Part shown: positions 1-13,200 of the stretch, piece by piece
Layout of the letters: each line of letters starts with the position of its first letter
Position numbering within the stretch: position 1 is the first letter of the stretch
From: Mycteria americana
Lineage: Eukaryota > Chordata > Aves > Ciconiiformes > Ciconiidae
NCBI RefSeq assembly: GCF_035582795.1
Contig: NC_134373.1
Location: 13,848,001-13,912,000 of the forward strand
DNA length: 64,000 bases
Direction: 5' to 3'
Made by a program: the position numbers and the translations under genes
The notes under the pieces: generated by a model
Seen by the model: the letters and a program-made list of their open reading frames with translations, nothing else
Told to the model about the DNA's origin: nothing
Databases searched by the model: none

Positions 1-380
1 GGACCGGTGCTTTTTGCCCGTAGTCCACTAGCACGCAGCTTTTCAGTTATTCAGTACGGCCTGGACCCAGGCGCAGAAATAGGCCAGACGCAGCAGCCCG
101 CACAAAGACACTCTTTGCCAAGACAGAAACCAGTAGGTGGCACAAATGGACGGCTTTAGCCGCCTCCGGCCTCTGCCTGCCCCCAGACAGAAACGCCCGT
201 ATCCTGGGGACGCTGCAGCAGCGTGGGGAAATAAGCAGCCTTTAAAATTTATGTTTTAAATGCATGTAAGTTGGCACTTCCCTGTCGGAAAAGCAAACCC
301 TTTAAATGCACGCAACTGCACTTAGTCGCAAGACTCTTTACCAAAGCAAGCTGTGTCTGTATGAAGATCTGCAGACAAGG
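1..380. other. Upstream flank of NOP58, no gene seen
   Basis: This stretch is mixed-composition sequence ahead of the CpG island. I see no exon, RNA gene or repeat in it. In human the next gene on this side is SUMO1, in the opposite orientation. Its first coding exon would appear here as the reverse complement of a short ATG-TCT-GAC-CAG exon followed by a donor, and I do not see it. Confidence 0.5.
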
Positions 381-1046
381 CCTCGGGAACGTGCCCGAGG
401 AGCGAGAGCGGAGCGGGCGGAAGGGGATCCACCCCGGTGTGTGGAGAGGGCCGGGAGCGCCGGCTGGGCCCCGGCACTGCGGGCGGGCTGGCTGCAGCGC
501 CCCAGCGCAGCTCGGGGTGACCGAGGTAGCCACCAGCTCGCACCCACTTCAGGATTCCCTCGGGAAACAAGAACTACCAGTAGGGGCACCCGAGCCCTCG
601 AGCACAGGCCTGTCTCTCGACACAGCGGCTGTCCCCGCCGCCAGCCACCACACTGCAGGGCCCGAGGGGCGCTGGGCACGGGCTCACTGCTCCCGAGGAA
701 GCAGCAGTCGGTGAACGGCTGCCGCGGGTGCAGTGCCCAGCGGCCGGGCTGGGACATAACGCGGGCGGGCTACCACAGAGGCCCCCGCGCACCAGGCAGC
801 CGTCCGAACGCTTACAGGGAGGTTTTTTACGTCAAGAGGCTCGAACCTTCACGAACACGACGCAGCGGGACGGCTGACGCCAGGCCAGCGGCCGGCCCTG
901 GGGCGTGCAGCGCCGCCCGCAGCGGGAGAGCCTCGAGGGACAGCGGCGGGCAGGCTGCGAAGGGGCGGAGACCGGCGGTAACGGCACTTAACGGCCGCAG
1001 CACAGGCTCCGCCCGCCACGCGCGGCTACGTGGTCCCGCCGCCCGC

Positions 1047-1062
1047 CACGTGGCTCGCGAGA
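1047..1062. promoter_or_regulatory. E-box CACGTG abutting a CTCGCGAGA palindrome
   Basis: CACGTG occupies 1047-1052, and one base later CTCGCGAGA begins (1054-1062). CACGTG is the MYC/MAX and USF consensus. CTCGCGAG is the core of the TCTCGCGAGA promoter element bound by BANP. The sites are seen directly; their occupancy is inferred from motif identity and from NOP58 being a recognised MYC-responsive nucleolar gene. Confidence 0.5.
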
Positions 1063-1173
1063 GCGCGCGGGGAAGGCGGCCCTACTGCTTCCCTCTTTGC
1101 TGCGCTCACTTCCGCTGCTGCCATTTCCCTTTCCGGCGCGCGCGTGCTTGACCGGGGGTCCTGTCTGCTGGCG

Positions 1174-1179
1174 CACGTG
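1174..1179. promoter_or_regulatory. Second E-box CACGTG in NOP58 5' leader
   Basis: This is a perfect CACGTG 42 bases before the NOP58 start codon, probably inside or just next to the 5' UTR. Together with the E-box at 1047 it brackets the ETS sites at 1107-1136. Confidence 0.45.
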
Positions 1180-1220
1180 GCTGCGCCCCCCCCGGGCCTG
1201 CCGCCGGCCCCGCCGCCGCC

Positions 1221-1265
1221 ATGTTGGTGCTGTTCGAGACCGCCGCTGGCTACGCCATCTTCAAG
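1221..1265 (+). CDS. NOP58: NOP58 exon 1, coding part
   Basis: Codes residues 1-15 ([15 protein letters not shown]) and ends in phase 0 at AAG before a GTGAGG donor. The start codon follows CCGCCGCC, a good initiation context inside the CpG island. Confidence 0.96.
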
Positions 1266-4200
1266 GTGAGGCGTGGGGGGCCGGCAGGTGCGGTGCCTCC
1301 CGCCCGGCCGAGGCCCGTCCCCGCCCGGGTGGGTCTCAGCGCGGGGGGCGGCTGCCGTCCTGCGGTGAAGCAGAAGTGAGGGCTGCGGGGGGAGCGCTCC
1401 GGGCGTGCGCTGGGCTTGCAGGGGGAAATGCGGACGGGGGGCGAGTGCCCCCGTCCCGGGCGGCTCCTCAGGGAGTCATTCCGCGCGGCGGGCCTGTGCG
1501 GCCCCTCTGGGGACGGGGGGGGGGGGGTAGGAGCAGAGGGGCCGCGTTGTGAGGGAGGCCTCGGGCCAGAGGCGCGGGGAAGGCGCTGCAGCTGGAGTCT
1601 GAAGGCGGCTGGGGGGAGGAGGGGGGGCTTCCTCGGTGGTCCTGCCAAGCCTCACCCACGGCGCTCATTTCCTGCCACCCGTAGCAGTGGGTTTGGAAGG
1701 AGGGCGTGCACCCGTGGCCGTGCCCCTTTTGGAGTCTCTGGAGGTATCCGGGTTTGGGCATGTTGACCACTTGCTCTTCCTAGCCGTGCCCTCCTGGCCG
1801 AAGTTCCAGCAAAACCTTGTGGATGCAGGAAGGGGGGCGTGGGAGGCAGGCAGGCAGCGTGTTCCCAAACGGGTGTGTGGCGTGTCTTGGCCTGAGTGCG
1901 TTTCCAAAAGTGGGGCTCGTCGGCTGGCTGAGCACGCGGGCAGGGCGAGCACGCCTGCAGGTACGGTGGGTGGCCTGACTTCCTTCGCTCGGCCGTGAGC
2001 GTGGGCTGGGAGGAACAGACCGCTTCACAGGGCTCTGCCAGCCTCCTAATGAGGTGGCTCAAAAGGCTGCAGTTTCACGGTGCTTTGAACGAGTCTAAAC
2101 TGGAGCTCCTACAGTGCCATGCTCCCCTCTGGCCTGTTCTCTTGCTTGAGTGTTGATGCCTGTACAGTTCCACCAGCTTGTTCATAGTTTGATCATAAGA
2201 CTTGTATTTTTTTCCCCCCAGCTTAGTCTTTTTTTCTGGGTTTAGCTTGTGTGAACACAAATGCGGGTGCAAAGAGAGCAAGGCGCTGGTTTCTTTTGCC
2301 CTAGCCTGCTGCAGAGCTACACCCTGGGTGCTCTAGAGCGCGCTATGTTTAATTCATCTGCCCTGCGACATTTCCTTCTCATTGGAGTGCAGCTGTGCAA
2401 TTCAGGCAAGGAGGATTTCAAGATGTAAGCCTCAGGGAGAAGATGGAAATACTTCTAAAAGCATTTCTGTTCTCTGCCCTCCTACCCCAACACTTATACC
2501 TGGGGAAGTAACACATACAGCAATCTCCCTGAAGGTTTTGCTCACTGGATGTTCATACTGGCTAGTATCCTACACCTTCCAAGTTACTAAAAAAAAAAAA
2601 AGTTGCCTCTTGTGCGGTGAGCCAAGGCCTTTTAACCTTTCACAGGAGCCAGGAGGGGCTGAAAATAACCCATATTTTAATTTCTGGAAGCAGGGTAGGC
2701 ATAAAGCAAAGGTAGGAGGAGGGGCATAAAGAGAAGTGAAGAAGCCTTTCTGCAGAAGCGCTGCAGCACTCAGCTGCAGGTGTCGGCAGCTGGGGCGTGG
2801 GGCCGGGCTGCGGTGTGTGCAGAGCAGCCAGAGAGCACTGGGCCTCAAGGAGCAGTGCTCAAAGGCGGCTGTCCACCCCTGCTCTGTGCAGGAGAGAGCA
2901 GGCTGCAAGCGGTGGCTGGGCTGGGTTGGGAGAGAGGTGAAAGCTGTCTGCTGGAACTGAGCAGAAGTAGTATTTTATTAAAATATATGTTTTGAGACAA
3001 GCTTTGGTTTTCCATGCTGTTTCTGTTTGCAGCTGCCCAGGCCAGATGCGGTGAAAGCCTTGGTCACGGTGCACATCTGCAGGGCAAGGCTCTCAATCAC
3101 ACAGCTTTCTTTTCTTAGGCAGGGTAGCTGTTCAGCTGCAAACTTGTGTCATTGTAACACTTGTATGTTCAAATATATCAAAATATTCTCTGCAGAGTTT
3201 AGCTTTTTTTCTTTCTAAAGCAGTCTCTAAAGATTGGCACTGCTGGGTTTTTTGGGGGGTTTGGGGAGGTTGTTTGTTTGGGGTGTTTTTTGGTTTTTAG
3301 TTACTTGAGGGTTGGACAGAATTTGTGCTTCTGAATTTTGGGAGACAGTCATGGTCACCCACTTCCCTTTTCAGCAGTGCCTACAGATGTCCATTGCCAG
3401 CATAACTGTGCTCTGCCTTTATGCCTTGGCGATCAAAAACTGTTGTCCTCTGCAAGCTGTGTAGCTCTCAGCTGTTCCCTTGTAGGTGTTGCTCCCATCA
3501 GAGAAGCAAATAGTCTAAATAGTAAGAGCAAATGGGGCATAGCCATGTTCTAGATCTTGTAAGACTTTTTCCAAGGAGTCTTACTATCTTGCAGGACACA
3601 AAATATCCATAGGCATGTAATTTCTATATGCGAACAGCCTTGATTTAGCAGCTTCTATGTCTTTATTTTTCTCTATGCACCCACGTCTGTTTATAGAGGC
3701 TGAGAATTCTGTGGACCTTGGGGCAGGAAAGATGAACTGGAGGAAAGAATCATCAGGCTGAGGAAAGGAAGAGTTGCCCCGAGGTTTTTCTGTGCCTCAG
3801 AGTCTGTGGAAAAAGAGTTACTATGTTTATTTATTGAGTTTAAAAAAGACAACCTCCTTTGACCAGGGTTTAAAAATCTGCAAGGGAGCAAAATCTCATA
3901 ATCCCAAGAACGATTTATGCACTGCACCAAGTCAAATTGCAATTGTGTGGCATTTGCGTTGGGGGGACAACCACAAGATTTTTGAGTGAAGTGTAAAGAA
4001 CATAATGTTGTAAAGATCTTGACTGTACTGTTCCCCTGAGCGCTTTTCTAGGAAATTGCAGTACATTCTGCGTTTTGTGAAATACGTGTAGGCTCTAGGG
4101 GTGTAATTGTTAGTCTTGTGCTGTTTAAAAACTGAGGGGGATCCCCTTTGTACAGAGATGGGATTAAGCCAGTGCTGCCTCCCCCAGTGCTGCCTCTTAG

Positions 4201-7200
4201 GTAATTCTTGGCTCAATTGATTACCAAGCTGTGATGAAAAGTTGTCTTTGTAGAGATGTTCTCTTTCTTCCTTGGGCTAGCTCAGATTAATGGAAATAAC
4301 TTGTGGGATCACTCCTTCCTGTTAGGCATCCCAGACATGTTTGTATTTTCTCAAAGTACTGACAGGTTTGGTTTTGGGTCACTGGGGTTGTGAATGAGTC
4401 CTGTAGAGGAGGTGGAGCAAGCCCAGTTTTGATAAACAAGGAGAGGGTTTTGCTTTAATGTGCAGATTCAGAAGGACCCAGCCATTATTGAGCAACTTCT
4501 GTAATTCAGTTGAAAGTAAAAACACTGTAATATTGTGTGTATATTAGCAGGATAAAGCGCTGAGAGAGAATTATGAAACTGGAAGTGACCAAAATGGAGT
4601 TTATTGACTTGATCAGTATTAACTTCCAGGGGTTGGATACACTGTAAATCTGCTTCAGGTCTTCTCTGCTGAATGCAGGGTTGAAGGTTGTTCAAAAGTG
4701 CTTTAAATTTAGTTGTGTGGGGTTTTGTTGTGTTTTGTTGTTTTTTTTTTTCTTCCACAGGTTCTGAATGAGAAAAAACTCCAAGAAGTTGACAGTTTAT
4801 GGAAAGAATTTGAAACTCCTGAAAAAGCAAACAAAATGTAAGCAGCTTTATGTGGGGATAGCAGCCTGACTTTTGGAAGGACATGACTGCCTGTAGTTAT
4901 GCACATCTGAGGTTCAGAAAGAAGTATTGATTTTTATTTTTCAGTATTGTAAAACCTAAAAGCTGTGAACAATGATAACGTGAAGTTAGATACTCAGAGA
5001 AACTTAAAAAGGGATATCAAAGTGAAAGAAATAACTTTTTTTTCCTTGCAGTGTAATTAAGCTGCAGAAGTCATTACTATGTGTCACCGAAGCAAAAAAT
5101 TGAACAATATTTTAAGGATATCTGGATGCTTTCACAAGAACATCCAAGCTTGTAATGCTGGAACTGGCTGAAATGACAGGTTTTTGTGCTCACAGGAAAT
5201 TCTTTAAAAAAAAAAAAGTTTAATCCAGGTGGAACTAAAAGCATGTGAATCACTGTGAATTGAGAGTTAGTGTTGTTGCTCATGCCATCAGTGAGTGTTA
5301 GCACCACTGTGTAGCTGAGCAAGGGATTGCAGGGTCCACTGACCAAGCTGGCCTTTCTAGCAAATTGCCCTAAAGCTGGGGACAACGGTAGATTCCTTCC
5401 AAGTCAGTGTTTTTATTGGAAGATTTCTAACCAGCTTTGGTTATAACAGATACCTCCGAACAAGCTATGCCTTGTGATTTGGATTTATCCTGCTCTGTAA
5501 CAGTATTTAGAGGAGAGAGGCTGGAATATCCCACATCTGCTTGTTTGTAATGTTGTTAATCTTGTCTTGGAAACATCATCTTGGCCACTTGCTAGACAGG
5601 ATGTGGCTCTTAATGGATCTCTACTCTGATCAAAGTAATTCCTATCTCCTGCTTTTCTGAAATGGCAGCAGTATAAGCCTGGAGCTTCTGCTGGGCTCTG
5701 TGAATGCTTAACTCAAGCATTCAGCTTTATCTGTGACCTTGCTTCCTTTGCAGATACTTGACTCACAAAGAGCAGTGGTTAATCAGAACTGGATTAGTCA
5801 AATGCCTGTCCCTGACAAGGAATTTACTGGATTGAAATAGCTTCTTAACTGTAACTCTGTATATCAACACCACAGACTGTGTGAGGGGGAGAGGGAATCT
5901 GGGCCTAAGGATCTGACACAGTGTGGTTAAACACTGTCCATATGATTTTTGGCTCTGGTCAACAGTTAGGGCATGGAAGAATTTTCTGTTGTTTTAAGCT
6001 CATCTCAGAATTTGTATTCTAACATCTAATTACAAGGGAGGACTTGAGGATTCATGGGCAATGAATCAGTTCAGTTTTAAAGTCTTTGAAGATGCCTTTG
6101 GTTGAAAAGCATGTTAAATCTGAGCTGTGCAGCCTATGCATTCCACAGAGGCAGAAGGTTCCCTTTTGAAGATGAGTGGGAAGATGCTATCATCAGTCAA
6201 TCAGCAGTGACACATAGTTAATCAGGGTACAGTGTTGAAATTTAAATGGATGATGTTTGTCTTTAAATATGAAATACAAAACACAAAGGGGGCTTAGGTT
6301 TTCTGATTATGTCGGTCCTAGAAATACTAAATCAAAATGCCTTTTTTTTTTTTAAATAAAGTTTGTAGGACCCAGCTGAAAAGTCACATCAGGCTCAAAC
6401 TTAATCAGCAGGTTTAGTGCTCTTCCTTCTTTTTGAGGATCTGGATATTGATCTCTGCTCTCTTGCAGTCTTAGGGAGAATAGGGGAACTACAATAGCAG
6501 AGGGAGTAAAAAGGTAAAATGGTTCTAGCATCTGGTTTATGTACATTTGTTTACACACTTGTATTTTTCTTCTGTAGAGTAAAGCTGAAACACTTCGAAA
6601 AATTTCAGGACACAACAGAAGCACTTGCTGGTAAGTGAGTTAACACCATTCTTAGAAAAGAAAAAAATCCCTGTCATGCACTAGTTTACTCATTACTTAC
6701 CTCTGTCCCTGCTCTGTTTCTTTGCTTAGTTTTTAAAATTACAAATTTTTCAAAGTCAACAGTTTTTGTTGTTTTATGAGGTCATCCGTCCAGTCTATAG
6801 TGCAGTAGAGATGTAATGAAGTCTAGTTTTTACCTACCATGCTTATTTCCCAAGCAGCTTGCTAATGAGCACCATGTAGAAGGTTTTGACTGATGTATGT
6901 AGCCTGTTGTCAATGATGGATTCTTGTTGAAGCTGAATATAGCTGATTTGAGTCAACATTTCGTCACTACCACTGAGACAACAGACAGGTATCAGAGTGC
7001 ATATATTATTAAAACTGCCCTTTTTTAATGGATGCACATTATGCCTGGTTTTTTCAGCCTAAAAAAATGCCTGTATTCCACTTAAATGCAGGAGTTTAAA
7101 TAAAATGGAAAGCCTTATATTCAATAATTTTTACTAATTCCAACACTTAAATGTGTGATGCTGTGGACTAGAACAGAAAGAAATGATAAAAGTTCTAGCT

Positions 7201-10200
7201 AATCATTCAGAAATGGTGTGACTATTACTGCTGAATGTGCTGTATGACATCAGTAGATGGATGTTCCAGGTCACGTTTATGACTAAAGAACGGATCTTCA
7301 TATTCTGATGTGGTAGGGATAGCTTATAAAGGAAGCTAAGGAAACAAGAATGGAGACACTACCATCATACGTGAGATGCAAGTGAAACAACTGAGATTGA
7401 AGCTGCTGTGTATTCCTCTCCCTGGCATATTTTTTGGATTATGTTGCTTTTGCACAGGTTTGGATTCAGATCATGTATAGTTAGGCTGATTTAAAACAAA
7501 CAAACAAACAAACAAACCAAACCTCACAGAACAAAACAACAAAAAAAAAACCCCAAAAAACTTCTACTACTTAGCTTCACGTTTACTTATCTCTGAAATG
7601 GGAGAGATTATTCAGACTACCTATGTCACATTTATTTTGAAGGGAAGACTATGTATGCGGCTGTTTTAAGTGGGTTAGGAGCTATTGGCCAGCTCAAAAG
7701 GTGGAAATTTATCTCCATTGTAGAAAGGTTGAGAGGAAACTCAGCACAGCACTTAAATTTTTACCCTTACATTTCATTAAGGTTCTGGAAATCAAAAGTC
7801 ACCAGCTTCTGCTCTATTTACTGTGATAAAGATGTTGCATCAATCACAGAAGTTCAGTGGAGCACAGAGCTGACCTGCAAAGAGTTGTATAAGTGCCTGC
7901 TTAAAATGTATTGTGTGGGATTGTAAAGCTTTTACAGATCTATTAATACTTGAGAATGAAGAATGTCCTTTTAAAATTCTTCAGGCTACATGCTATATTA
8001 AAAAGGTCTGTGTCTGACTGCCCAGTTAGTGCATTTGGTATCATTCTTTGTTGGGCTTTAGATAGTACATTATCATCATCAGAGGATGCAAATAAGCCAT
8101 TACTCAATTTAGGATATCATGGTTGCTGACTAAGGGACCTGGAAAATGGTTGGTTAATTAAATGATACACAAAATGTTCCTATATAACCTTGCCTTCGGA
8201 AATGTTAAACATATATCTAAAGCATATGGCATACTGTTTGTAGAGATCCTTAAACAAAATTGACAGAAATAGAACTGAAACCACATGGAGAAAGGAGAGA
8301 CAACTGGGAGAAGGGTTTTTGATTTAGGCCTTCAAAGGAGCAAGCGTATAATTTTCTTCTATTTTGATTTTAGCCACTGCATGGCGAAGTAGTATTACAG
8401 CTCAGACTAGAGCTACTGTGGGTAGTTAAAATAAAAATACCAAGTTAGGAGTACTATTTTTACACGTTTTAGGAGGAGAAAGAAACTGCATCTTTGGTCT
8501 TTTTGTTTTATACAGCATCCACAGCTCTTGTAGAAGGCAAGCTCAGCAAGAACTTGAAGAAAATTCTCAAGAAGATAGTGGCAAAAGATGCCCATGAACA
8601 ATTGGCTGTAGCAGATGCCAAACTTGGAGGTGTCATAAAGGTGATAACTGATTTTGCCATTCTTCCTTTTGTCTCATGCTACTGAAATCTTATAGTCAGG
8701 TTCCAGAGATTTTGCAATTATTAGCGATGGATTACACTGCCAATGCTGTGTTTGCAGTGTGGAAGATATCTAATCCTTATGATCAAACGTGTACTGCATG
8801 TATGCTGGGAAGATGTCATCTTGAGTACACAAGTGAATAACATGGTAAAAGTGCGCTGAGGTGTTCAGGTTTGCTTGATTTCTCTTAAATATTGGTTAGA
8901 AACCCAGCAGAGTAAAAAATTAATTTCCCTAATGATCCCATCCAGAAAAAGAGGCGGGGAGGAACCAAACAAAAACCCAGTGAGGCAGACATGCTTATTC
9001 CTTGATAACAGATGCAGCAATAGTGGGGTGATGACTTACTGTCTTGTTGGGAGTATGCATTATTCTGCCTTCCTCAGTCTACAAACACTTGTGCACATCC
9101 TTCAGTCCTTGCCTGCCAGAGGAAGAAAGAAGTACAGTAGAGGTGGACTGATTTCTCCAATGTCTCCTAGGTGTCAAATACCAGGTTCCTATCTTGTGTC
9201 TGATTGCTTGCTGTTCCAGTGATTTTTATGCTGACCACCTCCTCATGCTGTCTTAGGAGACTGGTGTAGGCTGCAAAATGAGGAGGATTTAGTGTTAAGG
9301 TGAATAATACCAAGGACTTTGAACTAATTATTCAGTTTTGTTCTCTGAAAAAGACCCAAAGTCCCCAGCCCTCTACCTCTGAATTTTCTCTCTGTGGCCA
9401 AACTGTTTCTAGTAAACTGCAAAATCTTGAATCTTTGGTTCCAGTGTCTACATAGCAGATAGAGCATTATAAATCTCTTCAAACTGGAATTGTTAATGTG
9501 TGGGGAACTGGGGGTGTCGCTACCTTGAGCATCAAAGATGACTGAAACTGTTGTGTGATCACAGGATTGCAGTGGGAAAACCAGGTATAATGAGATAAGG
9601 CTGCTGGAAGAAGAGCTTTAGAGGAATGTCATTGTTGTGCCTCACTTTGGACCATTGATTTCCATCCTGCAGGACAAGCTGAATTTGAGTTGTATACACA
9701 GCCCAATGGTTACAGAGCTGATGAGAGGCATCCGCTCACAGATTGAAGGGCTTATTACAGGCCTCCCTTCTCGAGAGATGGCAGCTATGTGTCTGGGTCT
9801 GGCGCACAGGTGAGTTCCTAGAACAGCTCTGTTTCATTCCATGTCTGCCCTACTCCTGTGTCCTTGGCTATGCTGTGTTGCTCGAAGTGTCTCTGAGTGT
9901 GTCTCTGAGTGTGTGACATGGTCTCATACTCTGTAAATCAAGATACGTTTGTATCTGAAATCTTGTTTTATAAAGGAAGGGCTTTCTGGTTTGCACCCAC
10001 CCTTTAGGGAAAGGCTTCATCTTCACCTGAAGTTGAAGTTGATAGCTTTCCTTTGCATGTTATGTACTTTAGTATTTGGTTTGAAATGTCTCTGTAGCAG
10101 TCAAATGGATCATTTAAAACTCCATTGCCACTGAGAGACAAGGTGAAGACCATGACTTGCTGATTTATGCCAAAATAAATACCCATATAACACAACGTAA

Positions 10201-13200
10201 ATGTTAAAGGCAGAGTTGTCTTCCTACCTTGCTATGACTGCCTTTTAGGTTTAGTGGAGCAGTAATTAAATACAAAGTTGTTGGATCAGCATGGGGTCAA
10301 GCATTCATTCATGAGTAACTTTTAATCCGTATTCTGACATGAGCTTGTCCTGTCCATGAGCTATTGGCAAGTTAGAGAACTGCTTTGCTGTAGCTAATTC
10401 CTTAAAAATAGATGCATGTTTGCTTAGAAAGTGGGCATTGATATTGAAAAAGGATGTTGAAGATGCAAGTCCTCATTGATACCAAGTGTCTTTTACTGTA
10501 GCATACTGAGAAATTTTAAAAATACATTAAAGCCAGATGGCAATGGGCTTTCTCAGACAGTGAGAATCTGTTCCAGGAAGTTTCTTCTGTTGCTTCACAT
10601 TAGCATTACTGATATTTGCTGCTGGGTTGGTACAGTTTTGTGGATTGCCTCCAGCCACTGCAGAACTGGAAGTGCTGTTGACACATACTTTTTGTGGGGA
10701 ACCATGCAGAAGAAACCAACAGCCAATTTCCTGCCACAGCACTCATGTTCGGTCTTCTGCACATGGTACAGATAGCCTTAACTTTCCCTTTCACCCTGGT
10801 CACAGGGTATGTGCATGTACACGTGTTGGAGCTGTTGTGAAACTTGTGTCAGTGTGGCTTCTGGCCACAGCTGAGAGCAGTCAGTGGCATAAAACTGAGC
10901 TGGTACGAATGAATGTATGGACAGCTATGTTCATGTAAAATAGGAACAGGTGAGACATACTCTGCAGCAGGTTGTCAGGATGCTGATGAAACTGTATTTC
11001 TGTCTCCTCAGCCTTTCCCGATACAAGTTGAAATTCAGCCCAGACAAAGTAGATACCATGATTATCCAGGCAATTTGTAAGTATATTTAGAGCTTAAATT
11101 ATTAATGGCTTTGGCTTAGGATAGCTGACTTCTTTACATAGGTTACAGAAAAGTATTGTTGTCAATTTCCTCCTAGCATGTTTCAGTAAATTGGGTATTG
11201 GTGTTCAGGTAGGCATAAAGTGTGTTTTCTTAATAGGGTTCCACAAGCAGGAACATTTTTAGGGTGATACAGTAAACTGGCATCCACTTTTTCTTAGCAT
11301 AGAGATCAGCTGAAATACAGGCAGTGTTAGTTTGGTCCTCTGAGGACTTCACTTCCCAGCATGCCTCCCTTCTGAGTAGCGTTGGGAGAATGGGCCCCAC
11401 AGGACAGGATTTTCTCACCCTTCATTTTGGTGATATCTTGCATAGAGGGCAATGTAGAAATAGACTCTTACATTAGGCATGTAAAACCCACTGCAGTGTG
11501 TAATGCTGCATTCCAGCTCCTTGCTTGCTTAATGGAAAACAGACTGAAATTGTAAGCACAGCTAGGAAAGCCCATTCCTCCTTCTTCCTTGAAGACATCC
11601 ACATCGTAATTGGCATACTTGCTGTGAAGCAGTGGTGAGGAATCCTGGCTGAAATATTAATTCCCAGACTGTTGTCAATGATGAAACATAGTTAAGCTGA
11701 AATTAATGATTTAAGTCAGTTCCTTCGTCACTACCACTGAGACAACAGGTGGGAATGTTGGTATTGCATTAGCAGGAAATATTTTAGCCTCAGGGCTCTG
11801 TAGCAATACATGCTGTGGGTGTTGTACTCTCATGTTGTAAATCTGGTTATTGGTCATATCTGGTAAATGGTGAGCCTGTTGGATTTGTGTTGGGTATATT
11901 TATATTATAAAGGCAACTAAAGGGCTTAATACAGTCTTTTAAATCACCTAATTGAATACAAGATCACTTTCTCACCATTGAAACATTTTTCCTTAAAGTT
12001 TATTAGATGGCCAAGTTTTACATCAGTGTTGTGTGTAGCACTTTGGCTGACTGAGAGGAAGCATAACTGGCTGCTCCTCCCCTTCCAGGGGAACGTGCTT
12101 TGCAGCTGTTAAAGGAGTCTGTCCAAGACAGTCCCAGTGATGAAACTTTCAGGCCACACATGGGAATCCTAATATTTCTATAATATTGTGCCTGGGATTA
12201 TGCAGTTCTCTGAAAAGTAAAGACTTCTAATGTACTGCAGCTTATGTTTCATTCCAGTCTTCATGGGATAAAATACTTCAGTTTACTTCCCTGTTCACTA
12301 TTTAACTTTGTTGATTTGAGAGTTTTCCATTTTTAGATTACCTCTTTAGAAAAAAAAGTCCATTCTTCTTTCTCTTAGCACTTCTTGATGACTTGGATAA
12401 AGAACTGAATAACTACATCATGCGCTGTAGGGAATGGTATGGTTGGCACTTCCCTGAACTGGGCAAAATCATCACAGATAACCTAGCATATTGTAAATGT
12501 GTGCGGAAAGTTGGTGAGTAATAAGGAGGCGTGAGCCTGGAGAATGTTGCCATTTATGCATTGCATACTAACATGCACTGATTTGTAGACCAGCGACTCA
12601 CTTGCTTATCTAGCTAGTCATGACCCTGTATACAATCCTGCCTTCAGTGGCAGTGTAAATAGGGCCAGTAGGAAAGTAGTGTATGCTTGCATCTGTATGT
12701 TGATGCAATTTACCATTTTGAAGCTTAAGAGAAAACTAACACCATATCAACAGTCAGTTCTTCATGAACCACCAGCATATCTTCTTAGAATCACAATTAG
12801 TCAGCAGACCAGATTGGAAATTAGCTGCCCAAAACTGATGTAAAGAGAGTTACTACCTGTTTACAGGTGTTCTTGGAGACTACAACTGCTATAATTATCC
12901 ATAAGAGCAGAAAGAATAACCACTGTGATATTTTGGACACTTGCTTCGCCTCTTAGGCATGTGCTTTGTATTGATGATTTTTTTTTTTTTAATAATGAAG
13001 TTTGCGGTCCAGAGAGAGACTTGTGGTTTTAAGGGAGCTTTTCTCCCAACTGTAGGAAGAATTACATAGGTTTGGTTAGTGGTAAATGACTGCTCGCTTC
13101 CTGGAATTCTTCCTTTGAAATCTTGTGACTGAAAATTTTGCCGCAAACAGCTACTGGAAAGGTGAAGTATGCAGTGTTACAGAATAAGGGCTTTTTTCCT

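Larger units (their letters stand above)
380..1660. promoter_or_regulatory. NOP58: CpG island and promoter of NOP58
   Basis: Dense CpG dinucleotides and high GC content run from about 380, across the start codon at 1221, into intron 1. No TATA box lies near the likely start site. Visible candidate sites are a CRE/ATF-like TTACGTCA (827-834), E-boxes CACGTG (1047-1052 and 1174-1179), the palindrome CTCGCGAG (1054-1061) and ETS-type CACTTCCG (1107-1114) and TTTCCGG (1130-1136). This is the usual architecture of a broadly expressed ribosome-biogenesis gene. The start of transcription cannot be fixed from sequence. A pyrimidine-rich stretch at 1121-1134 is the most TOP-like position. Confidence 0.8.

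Noticed and set aside
1-380. Expected first exon of the neighbouring SUMO1 gene on the - strand
   Set aside because: The short MSDQ-type exon with its donor was not found. SUMO1 presumably lies further upstream, outside the window.
3247-3298. G/T-rich tract as a G-quadruplex
   Set aside because: The G-runs are separated by a loop of about 13 bases and uneven spacing, so a stable quadruplex is doubtful.
12130-12215. Possible fifth box C/D snoRNA (GTGATGA at 12137, CTGA at 12210)
   Set aside because: There is no complementary terminal or external stem, and the bases before CTGA do not match an rRNA segment I recognise.
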